Shown here piece after piece: positions 53,268-62,457 of a stretch of DNA of 64,000 nt; position 1 is the stretch's first letter; each line of letters opens with the position of its first letter. Position numbers and translations under genes: made by a program. The DNA lies in assembly GCA_028280415.1 (NCBI GenBank), contig JANQLV010000040.1:47411-111410 (forward strand). Direction: 5' to 3'. The notes below the pieces were generated by a model that saw nothing but the letters and a program-made list of their open reading frames with translations, ran no database searches and was not told the DNA's origin. The stretch comes from Saprospiraceae bacterium (lineage in GTDB: Bacteria; Bacteroidota; Bacteroidia; Chitinophagales; Saprospiraceae).

Positions 53268-54367
53268 AATACTACATTATTGCCGGAGAGGCTTCCGGCG
53301 ATTTACATGCCTCAAATCTGATGAAAGCGCTGAGTGCAGCTGACCCACAAGCCAGTTATCGCGTCTGGGGGGGAGATTTGATGAAAGCTGCGGGCGGAGA
53401 ACTCATTAAGCATTACCGGGATTTGGCTTTTATGGGTTTTGTCGAAGTCGTCCAAAACCTGGGTACTATTTTAAAAAACATCCAATTTTGCAAGAAAGAT
53501 ATTCTTGGCTATCAGCCCGACGTTCTGATTCTGGTAGATTATCCCGGCTTCAATTTGCGCATTGCCCAATGGGCGAAAAAGCAAAACCTCAGGGTTTTCT
53601 ATTATATCTCTCCACAAATCTGGGCATGGAACACCAAACGGGTACACAAGATTAAACGGGATGTGGATCGCATGTTCGTTATCTTGCCTTTCGAAAAAGA
53701 TTTTTATAAAAAATACGGTGTTGAAGTTGATTTTGTAGGTCATCCCCTGCTGGATGTAATTAAAGATCGCTCCATCGATCCGGCTTTTAAAACTCAAACA
53801 GGTACAAAACCAATTATTGCCCTGCTCCCGGGAAGCAGAAAGCAGGAAATCAATAAAATGCTACAGGAGATGCTAAGTGTTGTAGATGATTTTCCAGCGT
53901 ATCAATTTATTATTGCAGGAGCTCCAGCTATTGAAGAAGCTTTTTATCAAAATATTTTAAAAAAATTCAAAAGCCCCGTCAAGCTTATACATAATCAAAC
54001 TTACGACCTGCTACAATCGGCAGAAGCAGCGCTGGTCACTTCCGGTACAGCAACACTGGAAACGGGCCTGTTTAAAGTGCCACAGGTGGTTTGTTACCGG
54101 GGAAGTAGCCTGTCCTATCAAATTGCCAAAAGACTCGTCAAGGTCGATTATATTTCGCTGGTCAATCTGATTCTAGACCGCCCCCTGGTGCAGGAATTAA
54201 TACAAGATGATTTTAATCCCGAAAATTTAAAGCAGGCGCTAAAAGAAGTACTGGAGAATCGTGAGATTTACCGCAAGGGATACCAGCAATTAATTGAAAA
54301 ACTGGGCAACTCCGGGGCATCAAATCGGGCAGCAAGCCTGATGTACAAATACCTGAGCACCGCTTAA
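53264..54367 (+). CDS. lpxB: lipid-A-disaccharide synthase
   Basis: 367 residues, glycosyltransferase family 19. It joins UDP-diacylglucosamine and lipid X to form the lipid A disaccharide at the inner membrane. Motifs: YYIIAGEASGDLHASNLM at the N-terminus, ILVDYPGFNLRIA, YYISPQIWAWN, VDFVGHPLLDV, ALLPGSRKQEI and ALVTSGTATLETGL. Length is typical. It shows that the organism makes lipid A, hence a diderm envelope. It ends 25 bp from the convergent topA. Confidence 0.97.
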   Translation: MKYYIIAGEASGDLHASNLMKALSAADPQASYRVWGGDLMKAAGGELIKHYRDLAFMGFVEVVQNLGTILKNIQFCKKDILGYQPDVLILVDYPGFNLRIAQWAKKQNLRVFYYISPQIWAWNTKRVHKIKRDVDRMFVILPFEKDFYKKYGVEVDFVGHPLLDVIKDRSIDPAFKTQTGTKPIIALLPGSRKQEINKMLQEMLSVVDDFPAYQFIIAGAPAIEEAFYQNILKKFKSPVKLIHNQTYDLLQSAEAALVTSGTATLETGLFKVPQVVCYRGSSLSYQIAKRLVKVDYISLVNLILDRPLVQELIQDDFNPENLKQALKEVLENREIYRKGYQQLIEKLGNSGASNRAASLMYKYLSTA

Positions 54368-54377
54368 TCGGACATGG

Positions 54378-54401
54378 AGTACATCTGATGTGCTACTTTT
54401 T
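54378..54401 (+). terminator. weak terminator after lpxB
   Basis: A 7-bp hairpin, agtacat (54378-54384) and atgtgct (54388-54394), followed by ACTTTTT. The T-run overlaps the end of topA on the other strand. Confidence 0.45.
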
Positions 54402-56930
54402 CTTTGCCACTTTTCTGGTCTTTTTTACAAAAGCATCCGGGATTTCCTCTTCAATGATCTTTTTCACATCTTCCAGGCTATAGTCTTTAGCCTGCTCCGA
54501 AGTCACACGCTGACCATCAATCTTGGGGATTTTTATACTCTTTTTACCAAAGCGAATAAAAGGCCCCCAACGACCATTTTCGACAGAAATTTTAAGATCA
54601 TCCCATTTATGGATATAACGATTTGCTTCTTTTTCAATTTTGGCAGCAATCAACTCAAACATCTCGTCCTGAGTAATAGTCTCCGGATCAAAGCGCCGTG
54701 GAATATTGATAAACATTTCATTCCACTTCAGGAAGGGGCCAAAACGGCCTTTACCCTTAGTGATAGGCAAACCTTTATAAGTACCTACTGGAGCATCCGC
54801 TTTTTTCTTTTCCTCAATCAGTTCAATCGCCTGTTCTTTCGTCACCTCCAATGGATCCGTGCCACGTCCGATGGAAATGAAAGCACCATCATACTTTACA
54901 TAGGGGCCATAGCGACCTACTCCAATAATGACTTCATGTCCCTGATAGTCCCCTAAGCTTTTTGGCAGTTTAAAGAGTTCCAATGCTTCTTCAAACTCAA
55001 TAGTTTCCAGGGATTGCCCCGGGCGAAGATTCGCATAACGGGGTTTTTCATCCCCCAATTCTTCCGTCGTACCGATCTGCACCAGAGGGCCAAAACGAGA
55101 CATCCGCACCAGTAGCGTTCGACCGGTTTCCGGATCTTTACCAAGAATTCGCTCCCCCGTTGCCCGGTCGGCATGTTCAAGCGTTTCCTCTACATTAGCG
55201 TGAAAGGGTTGGTAAAACTCATCGATCATATCATTCCACTGCTGTCCTCCGGCAGCGATATTATCAAAATTCTTCTCGATTTCAGCAGTAAAGCTATAAG
55301 TCATAATATCGCTGAAATGCTCGGAGAGGAAATCGCTGACCAGCATCCCCAAATCACTGGGAACCAATCGATTTTTAATTGCTCCAGTCACTTCTGTATC
55401 TGTAGTAGTCTCGACCTGACCATTTTTCAATTTCAGGATTTTATAAGTCCTCTCCACACCATCTCTCAGCACTTTGGAAACATAACCGCGGTTAGATTCC
55501 ATAATTTTGCTAATCGTAGGAGCATAGGTTGACGGACGGCCAATACCCAGCTCTTCCAGTTTCTTAACCAAACTCGCTTCTGTATACCTGGATGGCGGTC
55601 TGGTAAATCGTTCCAGTGCCGTCATTTCATTCAAATCCAGAGTTTGCCCCACTTTGAGAGGCGGTAACATTCCCTTCGCTTCCTCTTCATCATCATCGTC
55701 TTTACCCGCCAGGTATACTTTCAGGAAGCCATCAAACTTAAGTACTTCTCCTTCGGCTTTCAAAAAGGTATCCGGAATATTGGAAATTCCAATATCCACG
55801 ATGGTTTTTTCAAGGCGAGCTTCCGCCATCTGTGAAGCAATCGTACGTTTCCAGATCAATTCATAAAGACGTTGTTGATCCCGGTCAGAGGTGACCTGTT
55901 GAACAGAAATATTAGTTGGACGGATCGCTTCGTGCGCTTCTTGTGCGTTTTCTTTTTTAGTTTTAAACTTTCGCGTATGCACGTACTCCGAACCATATTT
56001 GGTTTCAATTTCAAGCGCAATACCTTGCAGAGCTGTTTCACTCAAATTAACGGAATCCGTTCTCATATAAGTGATATGCCCCTGTTCGTAAAGTCGTTGT
56101 GCATTTTGCATTGTTCGGTTTACCGAAAAGCCCAGTTTACGGCTCGCTTCCTGCTGTAAAGTAGAAGTAGTAAAAGGAGCCGTTGGCTTGCGCTTAATCG
56201 GTTTAACCTCGATTTTTTCGATATTAAAAGCCGCACCATTACATTTGTTCAAAAAATCAGCAGCATCTGCCTGTTCCTCAAACCTGGTAGCTAATTCGGC
56301 TTTCAGGGCAACTACTTTATTCTGTTCGTTTTGTACATTAAATATGGCAGAAACTTTGAAGAAAGGCTGCGCTTGAAATTTCATAATATCCCTTTCCCTT
56401 TCAACGATGATTTTTACTGCTACCGATTGTACTCTTCCGGCAGAAAGCTTTCCTTTGACTTTTTTCCAAAGAATTTCAGATAATTCAAAACCTACCAATC
56501 TATCCAGTATCCGTCTGGCCTGCTGTGCATTGACCAGATTCAAATCCAGTTTACGGGGGCTTTGAATGGCCTTTAGAATTGCAGGTTTGGTGATCTCTCT
56601 AAAAACGATGCGTTTGGTCGTATGCTCATCCAATCCCAACACTTTACACAAATGCCAGGATATCGCTTCTCCTTCCCGATCCTCATCCGTTGCCAGCCAT
56701 ACTTCTTCGACATTCTTAACCGCATCTTTCAAATCTTTTACGACTTTCGTTTTTTCGGGAGAAACGATATATTTAGGTTTAAAGCCATTTTCCTTATCTA
56801 TGGCTTTATTCCCCTTATCCAGATCGCGGATATGCCCCATACTGGATTTAACTGTAAAATCTTCCCCCAGGTACTTTTCTATCGTCTTAGCTTTCGCAGG
56901 TGACTCAACTATCAATAAATTTTTAGCCAT
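54393..56930 (-). CDS. topA: DNA topoisomerase I (type IA)
   Basis: 845 residues. It relaxes negative supercoils by single-strand passage. The N-terminal TOPRIM domain begins NLLIVESPAKAKTIEKYLG and includes the acidic ATDEDREGEAI motif. The catalytic tyrosine is Tyr288 in HITYMRTDSVN. The C-terminal third lacks Cys4 zinc fingers. It carries instead three repeats of a R(Y/F/W)GP(Y/F)x(K/R) type (RYGPYVKYDGAFISIG, RFGPFLKWNEMFINIP, RWGPFIRFGKKSIKIP), as in many Bacteroidota enzymes, and ends in a Lys-rich tail. Confidence 0.97.
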   Translation of the reverse strand: MAKNLLIVESPAKAKTIEKYLGEDFTVKSSMGHIRDLDKGNKAIDKENGFKPKYIVSPEKTKVVKDLKDAVKNVEEVWLATDEDREGEAISWHLCKVLGLDEHTTKRIVFREITKPAILKAIQSPRKLDLNLVNAQQARRILDRLVGFELSEILWKKVKGKLSAGRVQSVAVKIIVERERDIMKFQAQPFFKVSAIFNVQNEQNKVVALKAELATRFEEQADAADFLNKCNGAAFNIEKIEVKPIKRKPTAPFTTSTLQQEASRKLGFSVNRTMQNAQRLYEQGHITYMRTDSVNLSETALQGIALEIETKYGSEYVHTRKFKTKKENAQEAHEAIRPTNISVQQVTSDRDQQRLYELIWKRTIASQMAEARLEKTIVDIGISNIPDTFLKAEGEVLKFDGFLKVYLAGKDDDDEEEAKGMLPPLKVGQTLDLNEMTALERFTRPPSRYTEASLVKKLEELGIGRPSTYAPTISKIMESNRGYVSKVLRDGVERTYKILKLKNGQVETTTDTEVTGAIKNRLVPSDLGMLVSDFLSEHFSDIMTYSFTAEIEKNFDNIAAGGQQWNDMIDEFYQPFHANVEETLEHADRATGERILGKDPETGRTLLVRMSRFGPLVQIGTTEELGDEKPRYANLRPGQSLETIEFEEALELFKLPKSLGDYQGHEVIIGVGRYGPYVKYDGAFISIGRGTDPLEVTKEQAIELIEEKKKADAPVGTYKGLPITKGKGRFGPFLKWNEMFINIPRRFDPETITQDEMFELIAAKIEKEANRYIHKWDDLKISVENGRWGPFIRFGKKSIKIPKIDGQRVTSEQAKDYSLEDVKKIIEEEIPDAFVKKTRKVAKKK

Positions 56931-57449
56931 AGCCTATCGTCAATTTCTATGAGTTTATTTTAAAAATCATTCTGCTTACAAAGTTAGCAAGGTTCAATTA
57001 GCAATCGAATTCGCTTAGATTGCAAACTATTATTATATACAGGAAAGCAACTAAAATGTTTACCTCATTCAGGTAATCTAAGTTGCCCGGATTCAGTATT
57101 TCGGAATGCAAAAGTAAAAATAAAAAGGAATCCGGCGAAGGCGGAAGCTATAATTTGTTATGTTCGGGTAATATATCTTTCTTCCTTTAGCTCCTTATAA
57201 CCCTCGAAAAACCCGGTTTTTGTATTTAATTGTCTTTCAATTAGCGTATCAAAAATCAAATTAAAATAAGCTGTCTTAACCAAGACAAAAGAAAAATAGA
57301 GCTTATCTTATCTTGTTTTTGAATTTAAAATTGAGTTTTTAAAAAATATTTACCCATTGAATTTTGATATAAGTTTCATGGGTATAGTTTTGTCTGGTGT
57401 AAAATTTAAGCTGTTGCTAAAAGGTGACAGCTTTTTTATTTTCTAACTT
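56931..57449. other. 519-bp intergenic region upstream of topA
   Basis: No gene recognised. It contains a compact nested inverted repeat: gcaact (57047-57052) with agttgc (57081-57086), enclosing ttacct/aggtaa (57060-57065 with 57071-57076). A terminator-like hairpin lies near the left end of the next gene, aagctgt (57408-57414) with acagctt (57427-57433), followed on the plus strand by TTTTTT. The plus-strand orientation of that terminator has no matching gene. Confidence 0.45.
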
Positions 57450-57965
57450 TTAGTTCTGTTTCTTCCTTACTTCTTTGTGTATCACCGTTCCCCTGTTTTT
57501 CCTCGACTCTTTTTCTTTTTCCTGTTTGGCCTGAAAAGTTTCGACTAATTCTTTGATTTTCAGCTCTTCTTTATTCAGATAGCGATGATAAGTGGTTATA
57601 ATAAATCTGGCCATATCATCCGGGTGATAAATTCCCAATTCTCTAATATGATGTGATAAACGCGAACCTTCATAAAAGCCCCAATTATAAATCATCCATC
57701 TGCCAAAGCTAAAATGGAGTTTTTTGACAGCGATATCTTCGGGAACCGATTTGAATTTGTCTTTGGACTCTTTATCGATCAGTTTATTTAATCTTTCAAA
57801 AGCATCCGGTAAATCTTCGGGAATATATACTCCGTAGATATACTCTTTTTTGATTCGTTCCTGGTATTTTTTTTCGGCCGCTTCATCCGGAGAGGTACTG
57901 GGTTGCGTAAGTCCCAAATTACTGGCAAAAACTAAAAGCAGGATCAAAGCAGTTAATAGCTTCAT
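57450..57965 (-). CDS. secreted protein resembling DUF6794
   Basis: 171 residues with a signal peptide (MKLLTALILLLVFASNLGL). The core looks like the DUF6794 pattern: VYIPEDLPDAFERLNKLID, then LHFSFGRWMIYNWGFYEGSR and LSHHIRELGIYHPDDMARFI followed by HRYLN. The C-terminus is charged and probably helical (ELVETFQAKQEKEKESRKNR). Function is unknown. Codirectional with topA but 519 bp away, so probably its own transcript. Confidence 0.65.
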   Translation of the reverse strand: MKLLTALILLLVFASNLGLTQPSTSPDEAAEKKYQERIKKEYIYGVYIPEDLPDAFERLNKLIDKESKDKFKSVPEDIAVKKLHFSFGRWMIYNWGFYEGSRLSHHIRELGIYHPDDMARFIITTYHRYLNKEELKIKELVETFQAKQEKEKESRKNRGTVIHKEVRKKQN

Positions 57966-58218
57966 AGATATGCAATTGGAGTATATTTTTCAAAATCAAA
58001 TAAAAAACGCATTTATTCTAAAAACAGGTATTAAAAAATTCAGATTTTCCGAAATTTAAGAAAGTATTAATAGGAGCAAAACCTGCACCATTTTTAAATC
58101 GGGCAATTAGAGAAAATGGATCCAATGAATCTCTTGCCCATACCTGCTTCCTGTCACCTCAAAACTAAAACGCAAGGTTACGGATAAAAGATCATTTCAT
58201 TTGGAAAGAAAAGGTTAA

Positions 58219-58560
58219 ATGTCTAATTTGAGTAAAAATATACCTTTGGGCATAGTCAAATTTTTCACCATGTTGAAGTTACGCCCGCTAGAGTGGTTTC
58301 TGGTACAATTCATCCTATACATATTACTTTGGTTAAGCAGTGATTATATAGCTACCCTGATATCTGTCATTTTTATCGTTGTATTTGCAGCTATTCTGCT
58401 GGTAGCCGGTATCAGCGAATTAGTAGAGCCATCCAGAGTACCAAGGAGTTATTATTTCTTTATGGTGGTTTCTATTCTTGCCCCTTTACTGGCCGGAGCA
58501 TTATTTTTGTTAATAACCGGAGGGGATTTGATCTGGTTAAAAACGCCTTTTAGCAACTGA
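58219..58560 (+). CDS. hypothetical three-helix membrane protein
   Basis: 113 residues. Three to four membrane segments: FLVQFILYILLWLSSDYIA, LISVIFIVVFAAILLVAGIS and FFMVVSILAPLLAGALFLLI. Short polar ends. No family recognised. The next gene starts 33 bp downstream, also encoding a small membrane protein, so the pair is probably co-transcribed. High content of hydrophobic residues and a plausible start support it being real. Confidence 0.7.
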   Translation: MSNLSKNIPLGIVKFFTMLKLRPLEWFLVQFILYILLWLSSDYIATLISVIFIVVFAAILLVAGISELVEPSRVPRSYYFFMVVSILAPLLAGALFLLITGGDLIWLKTPFSN

Positions 58561-58593
58561 AAACGGATTCGTGAAGCATCTTAATTACAATAT

Positions 58594-58833
58594 ATGATTA
58601 CTATAGCCTTTTTATTTGCAGCCTGGATCGTTTATAAAGCTGCCAGAAGGATTAGTAGCCAGTACCGGCATCTGGACAAAGAAGAAATCAGGGATGTGAT
58701 GCTCAACCGAACGGATAAAAACAGCCCCGAATACAGTAGAATTATTCGGCATTTAGGCATCTGCGAGAAATGCCAGGATAAACTTCACAATTATAAAAAT
58801 GAAGATTACATCGAAGACCACCTGGTAGATTAA
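58594..58833 (+). CDS. small membrane protein with HxxxCxxC motif
   Basis: 79 residues. One N-terminal membrane helix (MITIAFLFAAWIVYKAARRI) followed by a cytoplasmic charged domain. It includes RHLGICEKCQDKL: His53, Cys57 and Cys60 form an HxxxCxxC motif like the zinc site of ZAS anti-sigma factors. In ordinary anti-sigma factors the zinc domain precedes the membrane helix; here the order is reversed. No sigma factor is adjacent, so a regulatory role is only a suggestion. It ends 16 bp from the convergent GWxTD gene. Confidence 0.65.
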   Translation: MITIAFLFAAWIVYKAARRISSQYRHLDKEEIRDVMLNRTDKNSPEYSRIIRHLGICEKCQDKLHNYKNEDYIEDHLVD

Positions 58834-58849
58834 TACATTCAGGAAAGAA

Positions 58850-60298
58850 CTACAAATCTTCAAAAAGCCTTCTTGCCTGCCGGTTGATATTATCCATCAT
58901 CTCCGTTCCTCCAATGAAATCTCTACCTTGTATCTCATTCGGTGCATTCCGATAAAGCTCGATTTCCCATTGCGGGTTATTGAGTTCACTCAATGCAGTA
59001 GAATGTAACAAGCGAAAATCTCCAGGTGAAAGTGATGGATTATAAAAGATAAATTTCACCCGGTTCTGATTCGTACGGGGGAAGTTTTCGTAAACCCATA
59101 TTTCGTAAGGCGGCGCCGAAGGATCATTATCCACACGTACTATATCATGTGGTTTGCCATAACGCAGAAAAATATAGCCCCGATCTGTTTCAAAACCATA
59201 GCCAAAACCAGATTGAAATTCCTGATCAACCCATCGGGCGACTTGCATAAACTGATCATAAGTACTTTTGGTATCTACCGGACTTTCAATTGCCCAAAAA
59301 GTAAACAAAAAGCGCCGTTGCGCAGCCAGACTGTCTTTATTGGCCAGTATATAGTTCAATATTTCCACATCCGCATCCTTCACCAGCGGAGCAATAGCCC
59401 GGAGACTGTATTTTAATTCTTCCTTGTTTAAGGACGAAACAAACTCCTCTTCCAAAGGTGCCTTTTGTGCATTTTCGAGATCCAGATAAGGATTACTTCT
59501 TTGGAAAAAAATCTCTTTATTACTGAGCAAGGCTCCATCCCTGTTTCGGACTTCAACTACCAGATTGTAATTTGCCGATGGCAGTTTACTGATATCCATA
59601 CTCAATAAAAGGACATTAATTGGTTCTGCCTTGCGCTTTTTATTGGCAATTAGCATCGTTTCCTTGGAACCATTTCCATTCACTTTTTCAATAAAATAAC
59701 GCACCAGAAAATCATCCCCTATTGCTTTATCGGAATTATAAAGCTCATTATAAAAAATAAGATTGGATAAGCTTTTATTATAAAAATTAAAAGGCAATGC
59801 CTCCATATAAATGCCGTTCTTGACTGCCGGATTATCAGAATTGTCTTTTTTAGCTGAGGAAAGCAACTGGATATCCGATTGCATCAGTTTTGCTCCTTCG
59901 TAATTGATATCGACTTTTGTCTTAAAAACACTGCTATTGCCCTCTTTATTAATGTCACGGATAATAATTTCCATATCGTAACTACCATTAGCTAAACCGT
60001 AGCGCTTAATATTATAAAGACTTAGTTTTTGTTCAGATATCGGGCCATTTAACAAAAATTTATCAATTTTGGATATGGTATCATTTTGTTTAAAAAGCGT
60101 CACGATCTCTACGTTAGCATAAAACATCGAATCCGGTGTCATCATATGCTCAATCGAAGTACCATGAATATAAAGGTATACTTCTACATAAGGCTGATCT
60201 AATGTCGTGAAAGTGGCGTAGGTAACACTTGCATCCAATGCTTTGAGAGATGAATTAAAGGTACAAAGCAAAGCAAAAAGTAATATTAGCTTTTTCAT
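58850..60298 (-). CDS. GWxTD domain-containing secreted protein
   Basis: 482 residues with a signal peptide (MKKLILLFALLCTFNSSLKA). The N-terminal half is beta-rich (VTYATFTTLDQPYVEVYLYI). The C-terminal half matches the GWxTD domain common in Bacteroidota: FTFWAI, then MQVARWVDQEFQ, FETDRGYIFLRYGKPHDIVR and PYEIWVYENFP, followed by VKFIFYNP and FRLLHSTA. The domain's function is not established. It lies downstream of a lipocalin-like lipoprotein gene on the same strand (168 bp). Confidence 0.82.
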   Translation of the reverse strand: MKKLILLFALLCTFNSSLKALDASVTYATFTTLDQPYVEVYLYIHGTSIEHMMTPDSMFYANVEIVTLFKQNDTISKIDKFLLNGPISEQKLSLYNIKRYGLANGSYDMEIIIRDINKEGNSSVFKTKVDINYEGAKLMQSDIQLLSSAKKDNSDNPAVKNGIYMEALPFNFYNKSLSNLIFYNELYNSDKAIGDDFLVRYFIEKVNGNGSKETMLIANKKRKAEPINVLLLSMDISKLPSANYNLVVEVRNRDGALLSNKEIFFQRSNPYLDLENAQKAPLEEEFVSSLNKEELKYSLRAIAPLVKDADVEILNYILANKDSLAAQRRFLFTFWAIESPVDTKSTYDQFMQVARWVDQEFQSGFGYGFETDRGYIFLRYGKPHDIVRVDNDPSAPPYEIWVYENFPRTNQNRVKFIFYNPSLSPGDFRLLHSTALSELNNPQWEIELYRNAPNEIQGRDFIGGTEMMDNINRQARRLFEDL

Positions 60299-60394
60299 AT
60301 CTGACGCTAGTTTATGTTCGATAATGAAGGATATCGCATCTTATTATAAAAATAACCACAATACCGAAATCAGAAAAATCTGAATCATCTGAAA

Positions 60395-60410
60395 AGTCAG
60401 GTTTCTGACT
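60395..60410 (-). terminator. small hairpin after the lipocalin-like gene
   Basis: Arms agtcag (60395-60400) and ctgact (60405-60410); on the minus strand TTTT follows. Short and weak, 57 bases past the lipocalin-like stop codon. Confidence 0.4.
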
Positions 60411-60466
60411 AAAAAATAATGGGAAAGTGTGATACGCTTAATAAACGAAAAGCTGATCCAATTCGC

Positions 60467-60841
60467 TTATTCCTCTTTTGAAAATGTGAGTTTAAAATCA
60501 AAGCCCATCAACTGAGTTGTTGTTATTAATTCCGAAGGAGTAAATTGTACGATTTTATAAATTTGATGACCGTGAATAATTTCATTATTTTCGAAAGTAA
60601 AAGTCGAATTTACCTCTTCACCTGTAAAATTACAAAGCATTTTATCCCCGGAAAACTGCATAAAAGTACCTTCTAAAGAGCCTGTTTCCTGACCATTTCG
60701 TTCTGCAGATGTCAAACTCCATTTACCATTTAATTGCTCCACAGAAACTTTTTTGCTTCCCCCGTTAGAATCCGAAGTACAGGAAACCAATACCAATAAA
60801 AGTGTAAAAAAAGAGATAGTCAGATGTTTTAAAGCATTCAT
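60467..60841 (-). CDS. lipocalin-like lipoprotein
   Basis: 124 residues with a lipobox (LVLVSC, Cys21). After a short Ser/Gly-rich linker comes a small beta-barrel pattern that opens LNGKWSLTSAERNGQETGSL and continues with FMQFSGDKMLCNF and STFTFENNEIIHG. This resembles the lipocalin-like domains of Bacteroidota lipoproteins (GxW near the start, alternating strands). Ligand is unknown. It sits between the metallophosphoesterase gene and the GWxTD gene, all on the minus strand with gaps of 146 and 168 bp. Confidence 0.75.
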   Translation of the reverse strand: MNALKHLTISFFTLLLVLVSCTSDSNGGSKKVSVEQLNGKWSLTSAERNGQETGSLEGTFMQFSGDKMLCNFTGEEVNSTFTFENNEIIHGHQIYKIVQFTPSELITTTQLMGFDFKLTFSKEE

Positions 60842-60987
60842 ACCAAGGTTCTTGATTTAGAGGGTAAAATTAACAAAAAAGCTGGAAAAAGAAGAGTGTT
60901 AAAAGCTTACAAAGGTTGAAAAGGTTTCCAGTGTAAAACCTTCTTTATAAGAATCCAGGTAGCCGATTATGGCCTCTTCGCTTAATA

Positions 60988-62220
60988 TCAACGGCGCTTT
61001 AGTTCCAAAACGGTGATCTCTGGTAAAATACCTACCCTTCCGGGATATCCTAAAAAACCGAATCCACGATTAACGTATAGGTATTGCTTCCCGCTATTAT
61101 ACAAACCCGCCCATTGTTTGTATACATATTTCACCGGACTCCATTTGATCCATCCTGGTATTTCCACTCCGAATTGCATCCCGTGTGTATGGCCGGAAAA
61201 GGTGATAGCTATATCTTTAAAATGCTTGACGACCTCGTATTTCCAGTGCGAGGGATCATGGGAAAGTAATAATTTCAGTTTGGCAGACTCAGCTCCCTGA
61301 TACGCCCTGGACAAATCCCCGTATTTAGAGAATCGCTGACTTGCAGAAAAATTTTCAACTCCGATAATGGCTACGGATTCGCCATTGATATTCAGGATAC
61401 GGTTTTCGTTGAGTAATAAATTCCAGCCTAATTTTCGATGGGTCTCAATCAATTCAGTGAAATTATTCTGCTTGGCTTCCATACTTTCCCAGCGAACATA
61501 GTCTCCGTAATCGTGATTTCCGGTTATTGAATAAACACCGTATTTGGCTTTTATATTTTTAAACACATCAATAAAAGGATACATTTCCCGAGCCACATTA
61601 TTTACAAGGTCCCCCGTAAAAAAGACTAAATCCGCTTTTTGTTTATTAATAAGATCAATCGCTTTTTGTAAAGGGGCATCCGGTGCAAAACTTCCACTGT
61701 GGATATCAGAAATCTGAACGATTTTCATTCCTTCTAATTCATCCGGCAATGAATCAATAGCCACCTTATTCATGATAACCCTATATCGATACCGGTTGCG
61801 AAGCATTCCATAAATAAGTATAACACAGGGTATCAATCCTGTCCAAACTGCTATAGAAGACAAGAAAAACGAGCGTTGAATTTCTCCGGTCCCGGTTTCA
61901 GTTATGGCTTGATAAACGTGCAATACCAACATGCGCAGCTCATCCACTAAAAGAATCAGGATAATTAAAAACTTCGCCAGATAATTGAGAATAGTAAAAA
62001 TTCTCACACGACTTATCAATCCTCGCCCCCAGCCTTTTCCAATATTGAACACGGCGATGGCACCAGCCAAAACAATAAAAGCCGGAACCGCCCAATAAAG
62101 GCCGAATAAAGCTTTTTGGCTTTCTTCAGACCAGGTCTCACTAATGGTAACAAATGCCTGGAACGCATAGTAATCCAGCAGCAAAAGAAACAGTACGGCT
62201 ATGATAAAACGCAAAATCAA
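60988..62220 (-). CDS. membrane-anchored metallophosphoesterase
   Basis: 410 residues. The N-terminal 130 residues contain four likely membrane helices (FIIAVLFLLLLDYYAFQAFV; LYWAVPAFIVLAGAIAVFNI; IFTILNYLAKFLIILILLVD; SSIAVWTGLIPCVILIYGML). A calcineurin-like phosphoesterase domain follows with the metal-binding series QISDIHSG, FFTGDLVNN, ITGNHDYGD, LLLSHDPSHW and FSGHTHGMQFG. Similar enzymes act on UDP-diacylglucosamine (LpxH-like) or on phosphodiesters at the membrane; the substrate here is not evident. The frame opens with TTG at 62220; an in-frame stop lies two codons upstream and no early ATG exists, so a TTG start is most likely. Confidence 0.88.
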   Translation of the reverse strand: MILRFIIAVLFLLLLDYYAFQAFVTISETWSEESQKALFGLYWAVPAFIVLAGAIAVFNIGKGWGRGLISRVRIFTILNYLAKFLIILILLVDELRMLVLHVYQAITETGTGEIQRSFFLSSIAVWTGLIPCVILIYGMLRNRYRYRVIMNKVAIDSLPDELEGMKIVQISDIHSGSFAPDAPLQKAIDLINKQKADLVFFTGDLVNNVAREMYPFIDVFKNIKAKYGVYSITGNHDYGDYVRWESMEAKQNNFTELIETHRKLGWNLLLNENRILNINGESVAIIGVENFSASQRFSKYGDLSRAYQGAESAKLKLLLSHDPSHWKYEVVKHFKDIAITFSGHTHGMQFGVEIPGWIKWSPVKYVYKQWAGLYNSGKQYLYVNRGFGFLGYPGRVGILPEITVLELKRR

Positions 62221-62457
62221 AGTTTATTATCAATTTAACAGGGTGTAAACAAAAAGTATTTTCCAGCTTGTACAGCATATTCTAAAATGATCGGGAACCT
62301 AAATTGTTTTGACCTGTACATCCTTTTTATATGCATTGTAGAAAATTTTATACTAATAGTTTTAGGGCAATTAGAAAAACTGTCGAGTATTAATGATCCG
62401 AATCATCCTATTTGTCTATCTTGAAAATACTCTATACATTCGCGAAAAGATAAGTTT

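Noticed and set aside
57047..57086. Nested inverted repeat upstream of topA considered as a riboswitch
   Set aside because: No recognisable aptamer core and no linked terminator or start-site sequestering. Kept only as an inverted repeat in the intergenic note.
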